In this document: positions 1 to 8,034 of the stretch, piece by piece
How positions within the stretch are numbered: the stretch's first letter is position 1
How the letters are laid out: every line of letters begins with the position of its first letter
Origin: Sphingopyxis sp. H073
Lineage (GTDB): Bacteria; Pseudomonadota; Alphaproteobacteria; Sphingomonadales; Sphingomonadaceae
DNA: 64,000 nucleotides
Direction: 5' to 3'
Assembly: GCF_001468395.1 (NCBI RefSeq)
Contig: NZ_LNSG01000015.1
Location: forward strand, 1 to 64,000
Made by a program: the position numbers and the translations under genes
The notes under the pieces: generated by a model
Databases searched by the model: none
Seen by the model: only the letters and a program-made list of their open reading frames with translations
What the model was told of the DNA's origin: nothing

Positions 1-381
1 GCCCGATCCGGGGCCGGGGACGGGGGTAGCCCCGGCCGACGCATCGCTGCCCGTGCCTGGCCGGGGGGCGGCGCTGACCGGAGGCGGTTCGGGTGGCGGC
101 AGCCTGGGTTCGGGGGCGGCGACGGGGGCTGCTCTTGCAAATCTGTTGGCGGCCGATGCCTTGGCGCTTGCCTTCTCGTGCTGCGTCTTGGTGGGCACGA
201 TGACGTCTTGCGGAGGTTTCGGCGCGGGGATGGCGATGGCGCTGATCGCCTCGCTGGCGGCGCGAACGACATGGAGGTCGAGCCCGCCGACAAGCCCGGC
301 GCCGATCGCGAATGCCGCGAGCAGCGCGGCGCTGCCAGCGATAAGCCGCTGACGTCCGGTTATCTGCCCCGTATAGGCCAT
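1..381 (-). CDS. TonB-like energy transducer, N-terminal part (cut by window edge)
   Basis: The frame is open from an ATG at 381 down to base 1, giving 127 codons with no stop. The N terminus is short and cytosolic, then has one hydrophobic segment (about residues 13-34, rich in Ala, Leu and Gly). A long Pro/Ala/Lys stretch follows, with repeated APKPP, PPEPPP and PVP runs. A single N-terminal anchor plus a proline-rich periplasmic spacer is the usual plan of TonB proteins, which carry energy from ExbB/ExbD to outer-membrane receptors. The diagnostic C-terminal TonB domain lies outside the window, so the call rests on architecture only. Another Pro-rich anchored protein is possible. The next gene upstream on this strand is the hydrolase at 428-1294, 46 bp away. 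Confidence 0.55.
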   Translation of the reverse strand, partial: MAYTGQITGRQRLIAGSAALLAAFAIGAGLVGGLDLHVVRAASEAISAIAIPAPKPPQDVIVPTKTQHEKASAKASAANRFARAAPVAAPEPRLPPPEPPPVSAAPRPGTGSDASAGATPVPGPGSG

Positions 382-427
382 GACAACATCCGCGGCGAAC
401 GCCCTTCGTCCGCCTTCGCCATGCCGT

Positions 428-1294
428 TTAGAGGAAATCCTCTAGCGTGGACATGAACCGGTCGAACTGGTCGTGATGCAGCCAGTGACCGGCATTCTCG
501 AATTCGATCACTCTAGCGGTATTGAAATGCGCGATGCGTCCGTCTTTTTCGGGGTTGGAAGCCCAGCTGTCGGCGCCATAAAGAAGAAGCGTCGGGCAGC
601 TGATCGCTGACCAGAGCGATTCGATGTCGCTTTGCGGAAGGTCGACCACCGGCCAGACGTTCAGATAATTGTCGAACTTCCAGCTCCAGCTGCCGTCCTC
701 GTTGCGGTTGATGCCATGGATCGTCAGGTGGCGCGCCTGATCGGGGGTCAGATAGCTGTTCTCGGCGATCATCCGCGCCAGCGCGTCGTCGAGCGTCGCA
801 TAGCGGCGCGGCGTGCGGCCCGCCGCCTGGCGCTTTTTGTCGATCCAGCCGCGAAAACGTTCGGCGAAGGGCGTCTCGGCACGCTCGGCCAGAACCTTGG
901 GCGAGGGGCCGAGTCCTTCGATTGCGACGAGCTTGCGGACGTTATCGGGATAGAGGCCGGTATAACGCAACGAGACATTGCCGCCCATCGAGTGCGATAC
1001 GATCGTCACCGGCGCGAGATCGAGCTGGTGGATGAGCTGCGCGAGGTCATAGACGAAGGCGCCCATCTCGTAATTGCCGTCGGGCGCCCAAGCGCTGTCG
1101 CCATGGCCGCGCAGGTCCGGCGCGATGACATGATAGCGATCGGCGAGCTTCTCGGCGACCCAGTCCCAGCTTCGGCAATGGTCGCGGCCGCCGTGGACAA
1201 GCAGGAGCGGCGGCGCGTCGCGATTGCCCCAATCGACATAATGGAGCTTCAGCCGCTGTGAAATGATGCTGTTCGAGGTCGGGCCGCTTGCCAT
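428..1294 (-). CDS. alpha/beta hydrolase
   Basis: A 288-residue alpha/beta-hydrolase-fold protein. An HGG oxyanion motif sits at about residues 34-36, the nucleophile elbow SHSMGG at 100-105 (Ser102), an acidic residue in YGADSW and a late His in NAGHWLHH complete a Ser-Asp-His triad. The first Gly of the GxSxG motif is Ser here. I chose ATG 1294 because the fold begins soon after (LKLHYVDWG). The longer reading from 1351 would run through the upstream region shared with the divergent reductase gene. The substrate cannot be told; esters, epoxides or haloalkanes are all possible for the family. The gene is divergent from the SDR at 1389, leaving about 94 bp for two promoters. Confidence 0.85.
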   Translation of the reverse strand: MASGPTSNSIISQRLKLHYVDWGNRDAPPLLLVHGGRDHCRSWDWVAEKLADRYHVIAPDLRGHGDSAWAPDGNYEMGAFVYDLAQLIHQLDLAPVTIVSHSMGGNVSLRYTGLYPDNVRKLVAIEGLGPSPKVLAERAETPFAERFRGWIDKKRQAAGRTPRRYATLDDALARMIAENSYLTPDQARHLTIHGINRNEDGSWSWKFDNYLNVWPVVDLPQSDIESLWSAISCPTLLLYGADSWASNPEKDGRIAHFNTARVIEFENAGHWLHHDQFDRFMSTLEDFL

Positions 1295-1388
1295 CTTGTC
1301 GTCCTTGCTGTCTGATCGGGTTTCAAAAGGCGACTGAATGGCATCCGTCAAGCCCGGTCGCGATCATCGGGAAGGGAGCGGCAGGCGC

Positions 1389-2180
1389 ATGACGACATTT
1401 CGGGACAATCTGCTTGCGGGCAAGACGGCCTTCGTTGCCGGCGGCACGAGCGGCATCAACCTGGGCATTGCGAAGCGCTTCGCCGAGCTTGGCGCCAAGG
1501 TCGCAGTCGCGGGGCGCGACCCCGACAAGGCGCGCCGCGCCGCAGAGGAGATCGGACCGGGGGCAATCGGCCTGTCGGGCGATGTGCGCGACTATGCCGC
1601 GATCCGCGGCGTGATGGAGACCGTCGCCGACAGACTCGGGTCGATGGATATCGTGATCTCTGGCGCAGCGGGCAATTTCCTGGCGCCGGTGCTCGGCATG
1701 TCGGCGAACGCTTTCCGCACGGTGGTGGACATCGATCTCAATGGCACCTTCAACGTGTTCCGGGGATGCCATGACCTGCTGAAACGACCCGGAGCATCGC
1801 TGATCGCGATCACGGCGGGGCAAGCGGTCAACGCTTCGGCGCTGCAGGCCCATGCCTGCGCCGCGAAGGCGGGGATCAACCAGCTGATTCGCGTCCTGGC
1901 GCTCGAATGGGGCCCCGACGTGCGCGTGAACGGTATTTCGCCGGGACCGATCGCCGATACCGAAGGAATGAAACGCCTCGCGCCCGACGCCGGGACGCGT
2001 CAGGCGCATTATGACCGCATCGCGATGAAGCGCTGGGGAACGATCGCCGAGGTCGCCGAATCGGCGGTGTTCCTGTGTTCGCCGGCCGCGGGCTATTTCA
2101 CCGGCACGATCCTCGACTGCGACGGCGGCAGCCAGATCGGCGACGCCTCGCGCGGCGATCTGGCGAAGGGCATGGCCTGA
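1389..2180 (+). CDS. 2,4-dienoyl-CoA reductase-type short-chain dehydrogenase
   Basis: A 263-residue Rossmann-fold SDR. The nucleotide-binding motif GGTSGINLG lies at residues 18-26 and GRDPDKA at about 40. The usual YxxxK is read as HACAAK, with His or Cys near the Tyr position and the Lys kept. It is followed by ALEWGPDVRVNGISPGPIADTEG. The missing Tyr together with the EWGP...PGPI.TEG block matches the DECR2-like dienoyl-CoA reductases, which act in beta-oxidation of unsaturated acyl chains with NADPH. ATG 1389 is preceded by a GGGAG-type ribosome site. An ATG 51 bp upstream in frame has no family sequence behind it. The gene ends just before a strong terminator hairpin. The exact substrate is inferred. 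Confidence 0.8.
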   Translation: MTTFRDNLLAGKTAFVAGGTSGINLGIAKRFAELGAKVAVAGRDPDKARRAAEEIGPGAIGLSGDVRDYAAIRGVMETVADRLGSMDIVISGAAGNFLAPVLGMSANAFRTVVDIDLNGTFNVFRGCHDLLKRPGASLIAITAGQAVNASALQAHACAAKAGINQLIRVLALEWGPDVRVNGISPGPIADTEGMKRLAPDAGTRQAHYDRIAMKRWGTIAEVAESAVFLCSPAAGYFTGTILDCDGGSQIGDASRGDLAKGMA

Positions 2181-2184
2181 ACGC

Positions 2185-2221
2185 AAAAACGCCGCCAACC
2201 CATTGGGTCGGCGGCGTTTTT
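2185..2221. terminator. bidirectional intrinsic terminator
   Basis: A 12-bp arm AAAAACGCCGCC (2185-2196) pairs with GGCGGCGTTTTT (2210-2221). ACCCA/TGGGT pairing extends the stem inside. A T run on the plus strand and an A run on the other side let it end the SDR transcript (plus) and the tRNA-Val transcript (minus). Confidence 0.85.
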
Positions 2222-2223
2222 AA

Positions 2224-2298
2224 TGGTGGGCGTGGCAAGGATTGAACTTGCGACCCCTGCGATGTCAACACAGTGCTCTACCACTGAGCTACACGCCC
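2224..2298 (-). tRNA. tRNA-Val (anticodon GAC)
   Basis: The minus strand folds as a complete cloverleaf: acceptor GGGCGTG/CACGCCC, D-stem GCTC/GAGC, anticodon stem CTGTG/CGCAG with loop TTGACAT, T-stem GCAAG/CTTGC with loop TTCAATC. The discriminator A and an encoded CCA are at 2224-2227. Loop bases GAC give valine. The terminator at 2185-2221 lies immediately downstream. Confidence 0.95.
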
Positions 2299-2369
2299 AT
2301 CCCTTGGGGTGACGCGCCCCCTAATCTCCTCCGCCGGGCTTTGCAACCCCTTCGCGCGAAGTTGCGTCG

Positions 2370-2747
2370 TTATTGTTGGTGCGACTGGTCGGCGCGCCCG
2401 AACAGGCTGTCGACCTCGCGCACCAGATCCTTGAGGTGGAAGGGCTTCGACAGCAGCTTCGCCTGCGGCACATTTTCCTCGGCGCGGAGCGACACGGCGG
2501 CAAAACCGGTGATGAACATCACCTGCGTTTGCGGCGCGACTTTGGCTGCGTGCTGCGCCAGCTCGATGCCGTCCATCTCGGGCATCACGATGTCCGACAG
2601 CAGCAGGTCGAAGGTGCCCGATTCGACATAGGGCACGGCCTCGGTCCCGCGATCGACGGCGGTCACATGATAGCCGGCGCTGGTCAGCGCGCGCGCCAGA
2701 TACTCGCGCATCACATCATCATCTTCCGCGAGCAAAATGCGAATCAT
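2370..2747 (-). CDS. cpdR: CpdR-like single-domain response regulator
   Basis: A 125-residue protein that is only a receiver domain. The acidic cluster AEDDD is at residues 7-11, the phospho-acceptor Asp52 in LLLSDIVMPEMDG, a Thr in FITGFA at about 80, and Lys101 in LLSKPFHL. There is no output domain. The length and sequence pattern match CpdR of alphaproteobacteria. In Caulobacter, unphosphorylated CpdR binds the ClpXP protease and directs it to the pole and to substrates such as CtrA and PdeA, under control of the CckA-ChpT phosphorelay. The gene stands alone, divergent from the amidohydrolase at 2886. The orthology is inferred from the sequence pattern, not from a search. Confidence 0.8.
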   Translation of the reverse strand: MIRILLAEDDDVMREYLARALTSAGYHVTAVDRGTEAVPYVESGTFDLLLSDIVMPEMDGIELAQHAAKVAPQTQVMFITGFAAVSLRAEENVPQAKLLSKPFHLKDLVREVDSLFGRADQSHQQ

Positions 2748-2885
2748 GGCCCGAAATACGCTCCCTGGTCCTTCATGGCGCCCGTTCCCGGCGCCGTCCG
2801 TGGTGAAACTGTCCTATAGCGGGAGACATTTAACAAATTGCGGCGCGGCTGGATTTGCTTCTCCTTTTTTGCCACGCTTCCCGCA

Positions 2886-3761
2886 ATGACCCTTTTCGGC
2901 ATTCCGTCCAGCGCCATCGCTGTCAATCGGCCCGCGTCGGGCGGCCCCGTTATCGTGTCGATTCCCCACGCCGGGCGCATCTATCCGCCCGAGATACTGG
3001 CCGCCGCGCGTGTCGGGCGGGAGCAGCTAGAACGGCTCGAAGACAGTTGGTGCGACCTGATCGCGGGGCAAGCCGCCGATCGCGGGGCGACGGTGGTCCA
3101 GGCGGTATGGGCGCGTGCGGTCGCCGATTGCAATCGCGGCGAAGGTCAAATGGCGCCCGGAGATGTCGCGTTACCGCTGCGCGCGCAATTTTCCGCACCT
3201 GGACGGAAGGAACGCGCCGGGCTGGGCGTCATCCCGACGCGACTTGCCGATTGCGGTCCCCTCTGGCGATTCCCGATCGACCGGCATGGATTGAACTGGC
3301 GGCTCGAATCCTTTCACCGCCCCTATCATCTGGCGCTGTCGCGCGAATTGGTGCGCGCGCGCGCCAGGTTCGGCCATGCCGTTCTCATCGACCTGCACAG
3401 TATGCCGGCGATTCCCGCCGGTCAGTCGGGTCACGGCGCGCGGATCGTCATCGGCGACCGTTTCGGACGAACCGCCGATGACCGGATTACGGACGCTGTC
3501 GTCGAGCAGGCCGAGAGACTGGGCGTCGCGGTGACGCGAAACCAGCCCTATGCCGGGGGGCATATCGTGTCGGCGCACGGCCGGCCGGACCGGTCGATCC
3601 ACGCGGTGCAGATCGAGATCGACCGCAGTCTCTATCTTCGCTCGGACCGATCCCCCGATCATGAGGCGGTTGCCCGGATGTCCGAATGGTTCGGTGGGCT
3701 GATCGACCGGCTGGCGGGCTTTGCGCCCGGCGAAGACGAGGTGCCGCTCGCTGCCGAATAA
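2886..3761 (+). CDS. N-formylglutamate amidohydrolase family protein
   Basis: A 291-residue protein with the family blocks PVIVSIPHAGRIYPPEI near the N terminus, LDLHSMP-like IDLHSMPAIPAG in the middle, and VQIEIDRSLYL towards the end. These carry the metal-binding His and Glu residues. The family hydrolyses N-formyl-L-glutamate to glutamate and formate in one route of histidine breakdown, but many members stand outside hut operons, as here, so the substrate is uncertain. ATG 2886 is preferred to the upstream in-frame start at 2838, because family sequence starts shortly after it. No hut genes are nearby. It is divergent from cpdR and ends at the base of a hairpin. Confidence 0.82.
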   Translation: MTLFGIPSSAIAVNRPASGGPVIVSIPHAGRIYPPEILAAARVGREQLERLEDSWCDLIAGQAADRGATVVQAVWARAVADCNRGEGQMAPGDVALPLRAQFSAPGRKERAGLGVIPTRLADCGPLWRFPIDRHGLNWRLESFHRPYHLALSRELVRARARFGHAVLIDLHSMPAIPAGQSGHGARIVIGDRFGRTADDRITDAVVEQAERLGVAVTRNQPYAGGHIVSAHGRPDRSIHAVQIEIDRSLYLRSDRSPDHEAVARMSEWFGGLIDRLAGFAPGEDEVPLAAE

Positions 3762-3798
3762 AAAACCACCTCGTACCGAAGTACGAGGTGGCCAGGGT
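3761..3798 (-). terminator. intrinsic terminator on the minus strand
   Basis: CCACCTCGTAC (3767-3777), a CGAA loop, and GTACGAGGTGG (3782-3792) form a perfect 11-bp stem. On the minus strand the stem is followed by six T (complement of 3761-3766), so it is best read as the terminator of the tRNA-Pro transcript at 3929-4005. It overlaps the stop codon of the convergent amidohydrolase gene by one base. Confidence 0.75.
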
Positions 3799-3928
3799 CC
3801 AGGGAGGACGCGCCCGCGTCGAACGACGGGGCACTCGCCGAAATGGAAAGGGGGAAAACCACGACGGCGTGGGGACAATCTAGGGATAGTCGCCGCGCGT
3901 TACAAGGTCTGTTGATTACAAAAGATAC

Positions 3929-4005
3929 TGGTCGGGGAGAGAGGATTCGAACCTCCGGCCCCTGCCTCCCGAAGACAGTGCTCTACCAGGCTGAGCTACT
4001 CCCCG
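3929..4005 (-). tRNA. tRNA-Pro (anticodon CGG)
   Basis: A complete cloverleaf on the minus strand: acceptor CGGGGAG/CTCCCCG, D-stem GCTC/GAGC, anticodon stem CTGTC/GGCAG with loop TTCGGGA, T-loop TTCGAAT, and CCA encoded at 3929-3931. Anticodon CGG reads proline codon CCG, the dominant Pro codon at this GC content. A second, different tRNA-Pro lies at 61540. Confidence 0.95.
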
Positions 4006-4109
4006 ACCGATCCGGCGCCGGTAGTCCGGCGCGAGGGCAGGGCGGTCCTCTAGACGCGCATTTTGCGAACATCAAGCGCCAATCGGCATGGCGGTCACGA
4101 TTGTTCGGT

Positions 4110-4550
4110 CTAGATCAGCAGGGCATTGCGGAAGCTGAAATGTCCGCTTTCGACGAAAATCAGATGATCGGTGAGGTCGATGCCGACAAGCCGCAGGAAC
4201 TGCGCGGCTTCGCGCGTGCATTGCAGGTCGGCGGGGCTCGGCCGCGCTATTCCCGACGGGTGGTTGTGCGCCATCTGCACCGCCACGACACGGCCGCCGA
4301 GCAGCCGGTGCCAGCATTGCGGCGTGATGACGCATCGGTCGGTTGCCTCGCCCGCAATGCGCTGGAAGCTGGCAAGCCGGGCATAGGCGTCGAAGCCTGC
4401 GAGGATCATGATTTCGCGATCGGCGGGGATCGTCGGGCGGTACAGCAGGCGCGCGATCTCGTCCTCCGCCTCGCGCGGTATGAAGCCGGCCGCGATCGTC
4501 GATCGGGGCAGCTTGCCGATGGGCTCGATCAGGGTCACCGGGCTGCTCAT
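4110..4550 (-). CDS. short RadC-like JAB/MPN metalloprotease-domain protein
   Basis: A 146-residue protein whose second half carries a JAMM motif: HNHPSG at about residues 95-100, followed by P-S-x-x-D (PSPADL), with an upstream Glu in RIAGEATD. The C-terminal pattern (AAQFLRLVGIDLTDHLIF.ESGHFSFR) follows RadC/YeeS-type proteins. Full-length RadC has an N-terminal helix-hairpin-helix part that this one lacks. ATG 4550 is the best start. Upstream in-frame codons run on into the antisense of thyA and are not believable. Despite its name, RadC has no proven role in DNA repair. The gene is divergent from thyA. Confidence 0.75.
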   Translation of the reverse strand: MSSPVTLIEPIGKLPRSTIAAGFIPREAEDEIARLLYRPTIPADREIMILAGFDAYARLASFQRIAGEATDRCVITPQCWHRLLGGRVVAVQMAHNHPSGIARPSPADLQCTREAAQFLRLVGIDLTDHLIFVESGHFSFRNALLI

Positions 4551-4679
4551 GCGGCCGATAACGAAGCTGCGAAAGACGGGATTGGGCCGTATCGGACAAT
4601 AGGTCCGTCCGCGAGGCCGCGCCCCTTGTCGCGCGGCGCGGGGCGGCCTAGCAAAGACGGTGAAAGCGAGGAGCGAGTC

Positions 4680-5615
4680 TTGCCCGAATCCATCCATTAT
4701 GAACTGCAATATCTCGACCTGATGCGCCGCATCTGGGTCGAGGGCGACGAGCGCGTCGACCGCACGGGGGTTGGCACGCGGTCGCTGTTCGGCGAGACGA
4801 TGCGATTCTCGCTGGCGGACGATGCGATCCCGCTCCTGACCACGAAGCGCGTCTATTGGAAAACCGCGCTGCGCGAGATGCTGTGGTTCCTGACCGGCGA
4901 CACGAATATCCGCTCGCTGGTGGCGCAGGGGGTCCGGATCTGGACCGACTGGCCGCTCGACAAATATCGCCGCGCGACCGGCGACGAGATCAGTGCCGAG
5001 GATTTCGAGGCACGGATCGTCGCCGACGAAGATTTCGCGGCGCAATGGGGCGATCTCGGCCCCGTTTACGGCCATCAATGGGTGAATTGGCCGCGCTACG
5101 AACCGGTGGGCGACGGGCTCTTCCGCCGCGCGGGCCAGGGCTACAACCAGATTGCGACGCTGATCGACTCGCTGCGCACCAATCCGGGGTCGCGGCGGCA
5201 CATCTTTAGCGGCTGGAACGTCGCCGACCTCGACCGCATGGCCTTGCCACCGTGCCACATGACCTATCAATTCCACGTCCGCAGCGACGGGGGATTGTCG
5301 TGCCTGCTGTTCCAGCGCTCGTGCGATCTGGGGCTGGGATTTGCCTTCAACATCTTCGAGGCCGCGCTGCTGACGCGGATGATCGCGCAGCAATGCGATC
5401 TCACCGCGCACGAGGTCGTCTGGACCGGCGGCGACGTTCATCTCTATCTCAATCATGCCGAGCTGGTCGAACAGCAGCTGCGACGCGTTCCACAGGGGGC
5501 ACCCAAGCTGCGCATCCTTCGTCGGCCCTCGAGCATTTTCGACTACAGGTTCGAGGATTTCGCGGTCGACGCCTATGCACCGCAAGCGCATATTTCCGCC
5601 CCTGTCGCGGTCTGA
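4680..5615 (+). CDS. thyA: thymidylate synthase
   Basis: Makes dTMP from dUMP with 5,10-methylene-THF, which is oxidised to dihydrofolate. The 311 residues include RTGVGTRSLFGETMRF, LLTTKRVYWKTALREMLWFLTGDTN, GPVYGHQWVNW and the nucleophile Cys192 in LPPCHMTYQFHV, then QRSCDLGLGFAFNI and GGDVHLYLNH. An insertion of about 50 residues between TDWPLDKY and GDLGPVYG makes it longer than the 264-residue E. coli enzyme, as in the longer class of ThyA. The start is a TTG at 4680 with GAGGAG at 4668-4673. The upstream open frame carries no family sequence. No folA follows; the next gene is bkdA1. Confidence 0.95.
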   Translation: MPESIHYELQYLDLMRRIWVEGDERVDRTGVGTRSLFGETMRFSLADDAIPLLTTKRVYWKTALREMLWFLTGDTNIRSLVAQGVRIWTDWPLDKYRRATGDEISAEDFEARIVADEDFAAQWGDLGPVYGHQWVNWPRYEPVGDGLFRRAGQGYNQIATLIDSLRTNPGSRRHIFSGWNVADLDRMALPPCHMTYQFHVRSDGGLSCLLFQRSCDLGLGFAFNIFEAALLTRMIAQQCDLTAHEVVWTGGDVHLYLNHAELVEQQLRRVPQGAPKLRILRRPSSIFDYRFEDFAVDAYAPQAHISAPVAV

Positions 5616-5635
5616 TCGCTGCCGTTGCATTCGTA

Positions 5636-5660
5636 TGGCGACCGTAATAATATGTCGCCA
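5636..5660. promoter_or_regulatory. inverted repeat in the bkd leader, possible operator
   Basis: TGGCGAC (5636-5642) and GTCGCCA (5654-5660) form a perfect 7-bp inverted repeat around an AT-rich 11-bp centre, 48 bp before bkdA1. The centre contrasts with the GC-rich surroundings. It could be a regulator site for the bkd genes or a weak hairpin; no specific regulator is identified. Confidence 0.3.
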
Positions 5661-5708
5661 CACTGAAATATAACTAGGCGCGCGATTCGCGGCCGAAGGG
5701 AAGAAGAT

Positions 5709-7004
5709 ATGCCTGAGTCGGACAGCCGACCGGCGAGCAATCTGCCGCCGCTCTCGCTCCATATTCCCGAACCGCGCTATCGCCCCGGCGACACGCCCGA
5801 CTTCGGCGATATCGCCGTTCCGGCGGTCGATGCAACGCCGCGCCCGAGTGAAGATACGAAGCCCGATGCGATGCGCGATATGTGCTACGGCTTGGTCCGC
5901 GTGCTCGACTTCGACGGGGTTGCGAAGGGGCTGTGGGATCCCAAGCTTTCGGCCGAGCGCTTGCGTGCGATGCTGCGCTACATGATGCTGACCCGCGCCT
6001 TCGACGAGCGGATGTTCCGTGCGCAGCGGCAGGGCAAGACGAGCTTCTACATGAAATGCACCGGCGAAGAGGCGACGTCGGTCGCTTCGACGATGGCGAT
6101 CGACCGGTCGGACATGTGCTTCCCGAGCTATCGCCAGCAGGGCATTTTGATCACGCGCGATTATCCGCTGATCCAGATGATGAACCAGATCTATTCGAAC
6201 CGCGGCGACCATCTGCTCGGTCGCCAGTTGCCGATCATGTATTCGGCGCCCGAGCATGGCTTTTTCAGCGTGTCGGGCAATCTGGCGACGCAATATCCGC
6301 AGGCGGTCGGCTGGGCGATGGCGTCGGCGTCGAAGGGCGATACGCGGATCGCGACCGTGTGGTGCGGCGAGGGCTCGTCGGCCGAGGGGGACTTCCATTC
6401 GGCGCTGACCTTCGCGACCGTCTATAATGCGCCGGTCATCTTCAATGTCGTGAACAACCAATGGGCGATTTCGAGCTTTTCCGGCTTCGCCGGCGGCGAG
6501 CGGACGACCTTCGCGGCGCGCGCGGTGGGCTATGGTATCGCGGGCCTGCGCGTCGACGGCAACGATCCGCTTGCGGTCTATGCCGCGACGCAGTGGGCGG
6601 CCGATCGCGCGCGCACCAACAACGGCCCGACTTTGATCGAGCATTTCACCTATCGTAGCGAAGGGCACAGCACGTCCGACGATCCGAGTGCCTACCGCGC
6701 CGCCGACGAGGCGACCGCGTGGCCGTTTGGCGATCCGATCGCGCGGCTGAAGCAGCATCTGGAAGTGCTGGGCGAATGGGACGATGAACGCCATCAGGCG
6801 CAGGCCAGAGAGCTCGAAGATCTGGTAAAGACGACCCAGAAACAATCGGAAAAGCTCGGTGTTCTTGGTCACGGAATGCACCAGCCGTTCGAAACGATGT
6901 TCGAGGACGTGTTCGAGGACATGCCTTGGCACCTCAAGGAACAATGCGATCAGATGCTCGCCGAGCAAGAGGCCAAGTTCGGCCCGAACTGGAAGCCCGA
7001 ATGA
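5709..7004 (+). CDS. bkdA1: 2-oxoisovalerate dehydrogenase E1 component, alpha subunit
   Basis: The E1-alpha of the branched-chain 2-oxoacid dehydrogenase complex, which uses thiamine diphosphate to decarboxylate the 2-oxoacids from Val, Leu and Ile. The 431 residues contain MLTRAFDERMF and QRQGKTSFYMKCTGEEA, and the ThDP/Mg motif starting GEGSSAEGDFHSAL at about 220 and ending VVNNQWAIS at about 252. YRSEGHSTSDDPSAYR is the phosphorylation-loop region of the family. The N terminus of about 60 residues before the core is Pro-rich and typical of the bacterial BkdA1 group. Its stop overlaps the bkdA2 start (ATGA), so the two chains are probably translated in coupled fashion. Confidence 0.95.
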   Translation: MPESDSRPASNLPPLSLHIPEPRYRPGDTPDFGDIAVPAVDATPRPSEDTKPDAMRDMCYGLVRVLDFDGVAKGLWDPKLSAERLRAMLRYMMLTRAFDERMFRAQRQGKTSFYMKCTGEEATSVASTMAIDRSDMCFPSYRQQGILITRDYPLIQMMNQIYSNRGDHLLGRQLPIMYSAPEHGFFSVSGNLATQYPQAVGWAMASASKGDTRIATVWCGEGSSAEGDFHSALTFATVYNAPVIFNVVNNQWAISSFSGFAGGERTTFAARAVGYGIAGLRVDGNDPLAVYAATQWAADRARTNNGPTLIEHFTYRSEGHSTSDDPSAYRAADEATAWPFGDPIARLKQHLEVLGEWDDERHQAQARELEDLVKTTQKQSEKLGVLGHGMHQPFETMFEDVFEDMPWHLKEQCDQMLAEQEAKFGPNWKPE

Positions 7005-8029
7005 TGAGCGCCGATACCAAGACCATGAACATGATCGAGGCGATCAACAGCGCCATGGATATCATGCTCGAACGCGACCCCAACACCGTGGTGATGGGCG
7101 AGGATGTCGGCTATTTCGGCGGCGTCTTCCGCGCGACCGCGGGCCTGCAGAAAAAGCATGGCAAGACGCGGGTGTTCGACACACCGATCAACGAATGCGG
7201 CATCATCGGCGTCGCGGTCGGGATGGGCGCCTACGGCCTGCGTCCGGTCCCCGAAATCCAGTTCGCTGACTATATCTATCCCGGCCTCGACCAGCTCGTC
7301 AGCGAGGCGGCGCGGCTGCGCTATCGGTCGGCGAACGACTTCATCTGCCCGATGACGGTGCGCACTCCCTTCGGCGGGGGGATTTTTGGCGGTCAGACGC
7401 ACAGCCAGTCGCCCGAGAGCATCATGACCCACATTTGCGGCGTGAAAACCGTCATTCCTTCGAATCCCTATGACGCAAAGGGCCTGTTGATCGCGGCGAT
7501 CGAGGATAATGACCCGGTCGTGTTTCTCGAACCCAAGCGCATCTACAACGGCCCGTTCAGCGGCTACTACGACCGGCCGGTCGAGCCCTGGTCGAGGCAT
7601 GAGGCGAGCGCGGTGCCCGAAGGCTATTATCGCATCGACCTCGGCAAGGCGGCGACGGTGCGTGCGGGCGAGGCGGTGACCGTCCTCGCTTACGGCACGA
7701 TGGTTCATGTCGCGAAGACGGTGGTCGAGGAACGCGGCATCGACGCCGAAATCCTCGACCTGCGCACGCTGCTGCCCCTCGACATCGACGCGATCGAGGC
7801 CTCGGTAAAGAAGACCGGACGCTGCCTCATCATCCACGAAGCGACCCGAACCTCGGGCTTCGGCGCCGAGCTCGCCGCCTTGGTGCAGGAGCGCTGCTTC
7901 TATCATCTCGAGGCGCCGGTCGAACGCGTCACCGGCTTCGACACGCCGTACCCGCACAGCCTTGAATGGGCCTATTTCCCCGGACCGGTGCGCATCGCGA
8001 CCGCGCTCGACAAGATTCTGAAGGACTGA
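7001..8029 (+). CDS. bkdA2: 2-oxoisovalerate dehydrogenase E1 component, beta subunit
   Basis: A transketolase-like pyrimidine-binding chain that completes the E1 heterotetramer with BkdA1. It has MIEAINSAMDIMLERDPNTVVMGEDVGYFGGVFRATAGL (cofactor-contacting Glu in GEDVG), GVAVGMGAYGLRPVPEIQFADY, and the C-terminal domain EILDLRTLLPLD...IHEATRTSGFGAELAA. Two adjacent ATGs (7001 and 7004) are possible; the first overlaps the bkdA1 stop by 4 bp and the second by 1 bp. The length is 342 or 341 residues, normal for the family. bkdB follows after 5 bp. Confidence 0.95.
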   Translation: MMSADTKTMNMIEAINSAMDIMLERDPNTVVMGEDVGYFGGVFRATAGLQKKHGKTRVFDTPINECGIIGVAVGMGAYGLRPVPEIQFADYIYPGLDQLVSEAARLRYRSANDFICPMTVRTPFGGGIFGGQTHSQSPESIMTHICGVKTVIPSNPYDAKGLLIAAIEDNDPVVFLEPKRIYNGPFSGYYDRPVEPWSRHEASAVPEGYYRIDLGKAATVRAGEAVTVLAYGTMVHVAKTVVEERGIDAEILDLRTLLPLDIDAIEASVKKTGRCLIIHEATRTSGFGAELAALVQERCFYHLEAPVERVTGFDTPYPHSLEWAYFPGPVRIATALDKILKD

Positions 8030-8034
8030 TCGCC

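Noticed and set aside
3843..5615. 590-codon frame suggesting an N-terminal extension of thymidylate synthase
   Set aside because: The first 279 codons cross a tRNA gene on the other strand and have no family sequence. A TTG with a ribosome site at 4680 fits the ThyA N terminus.
4110..6968. 952-codon open frame on the minus strand across thyA and bkdA1
   Set aside because: Only its last 147 codons (4110-4550) carry family sequence (JAMM protein). The rest is the antisense of thyA and bkdA1 in a GC-rich genome, with Arg/His/Asp-rich nonsense.
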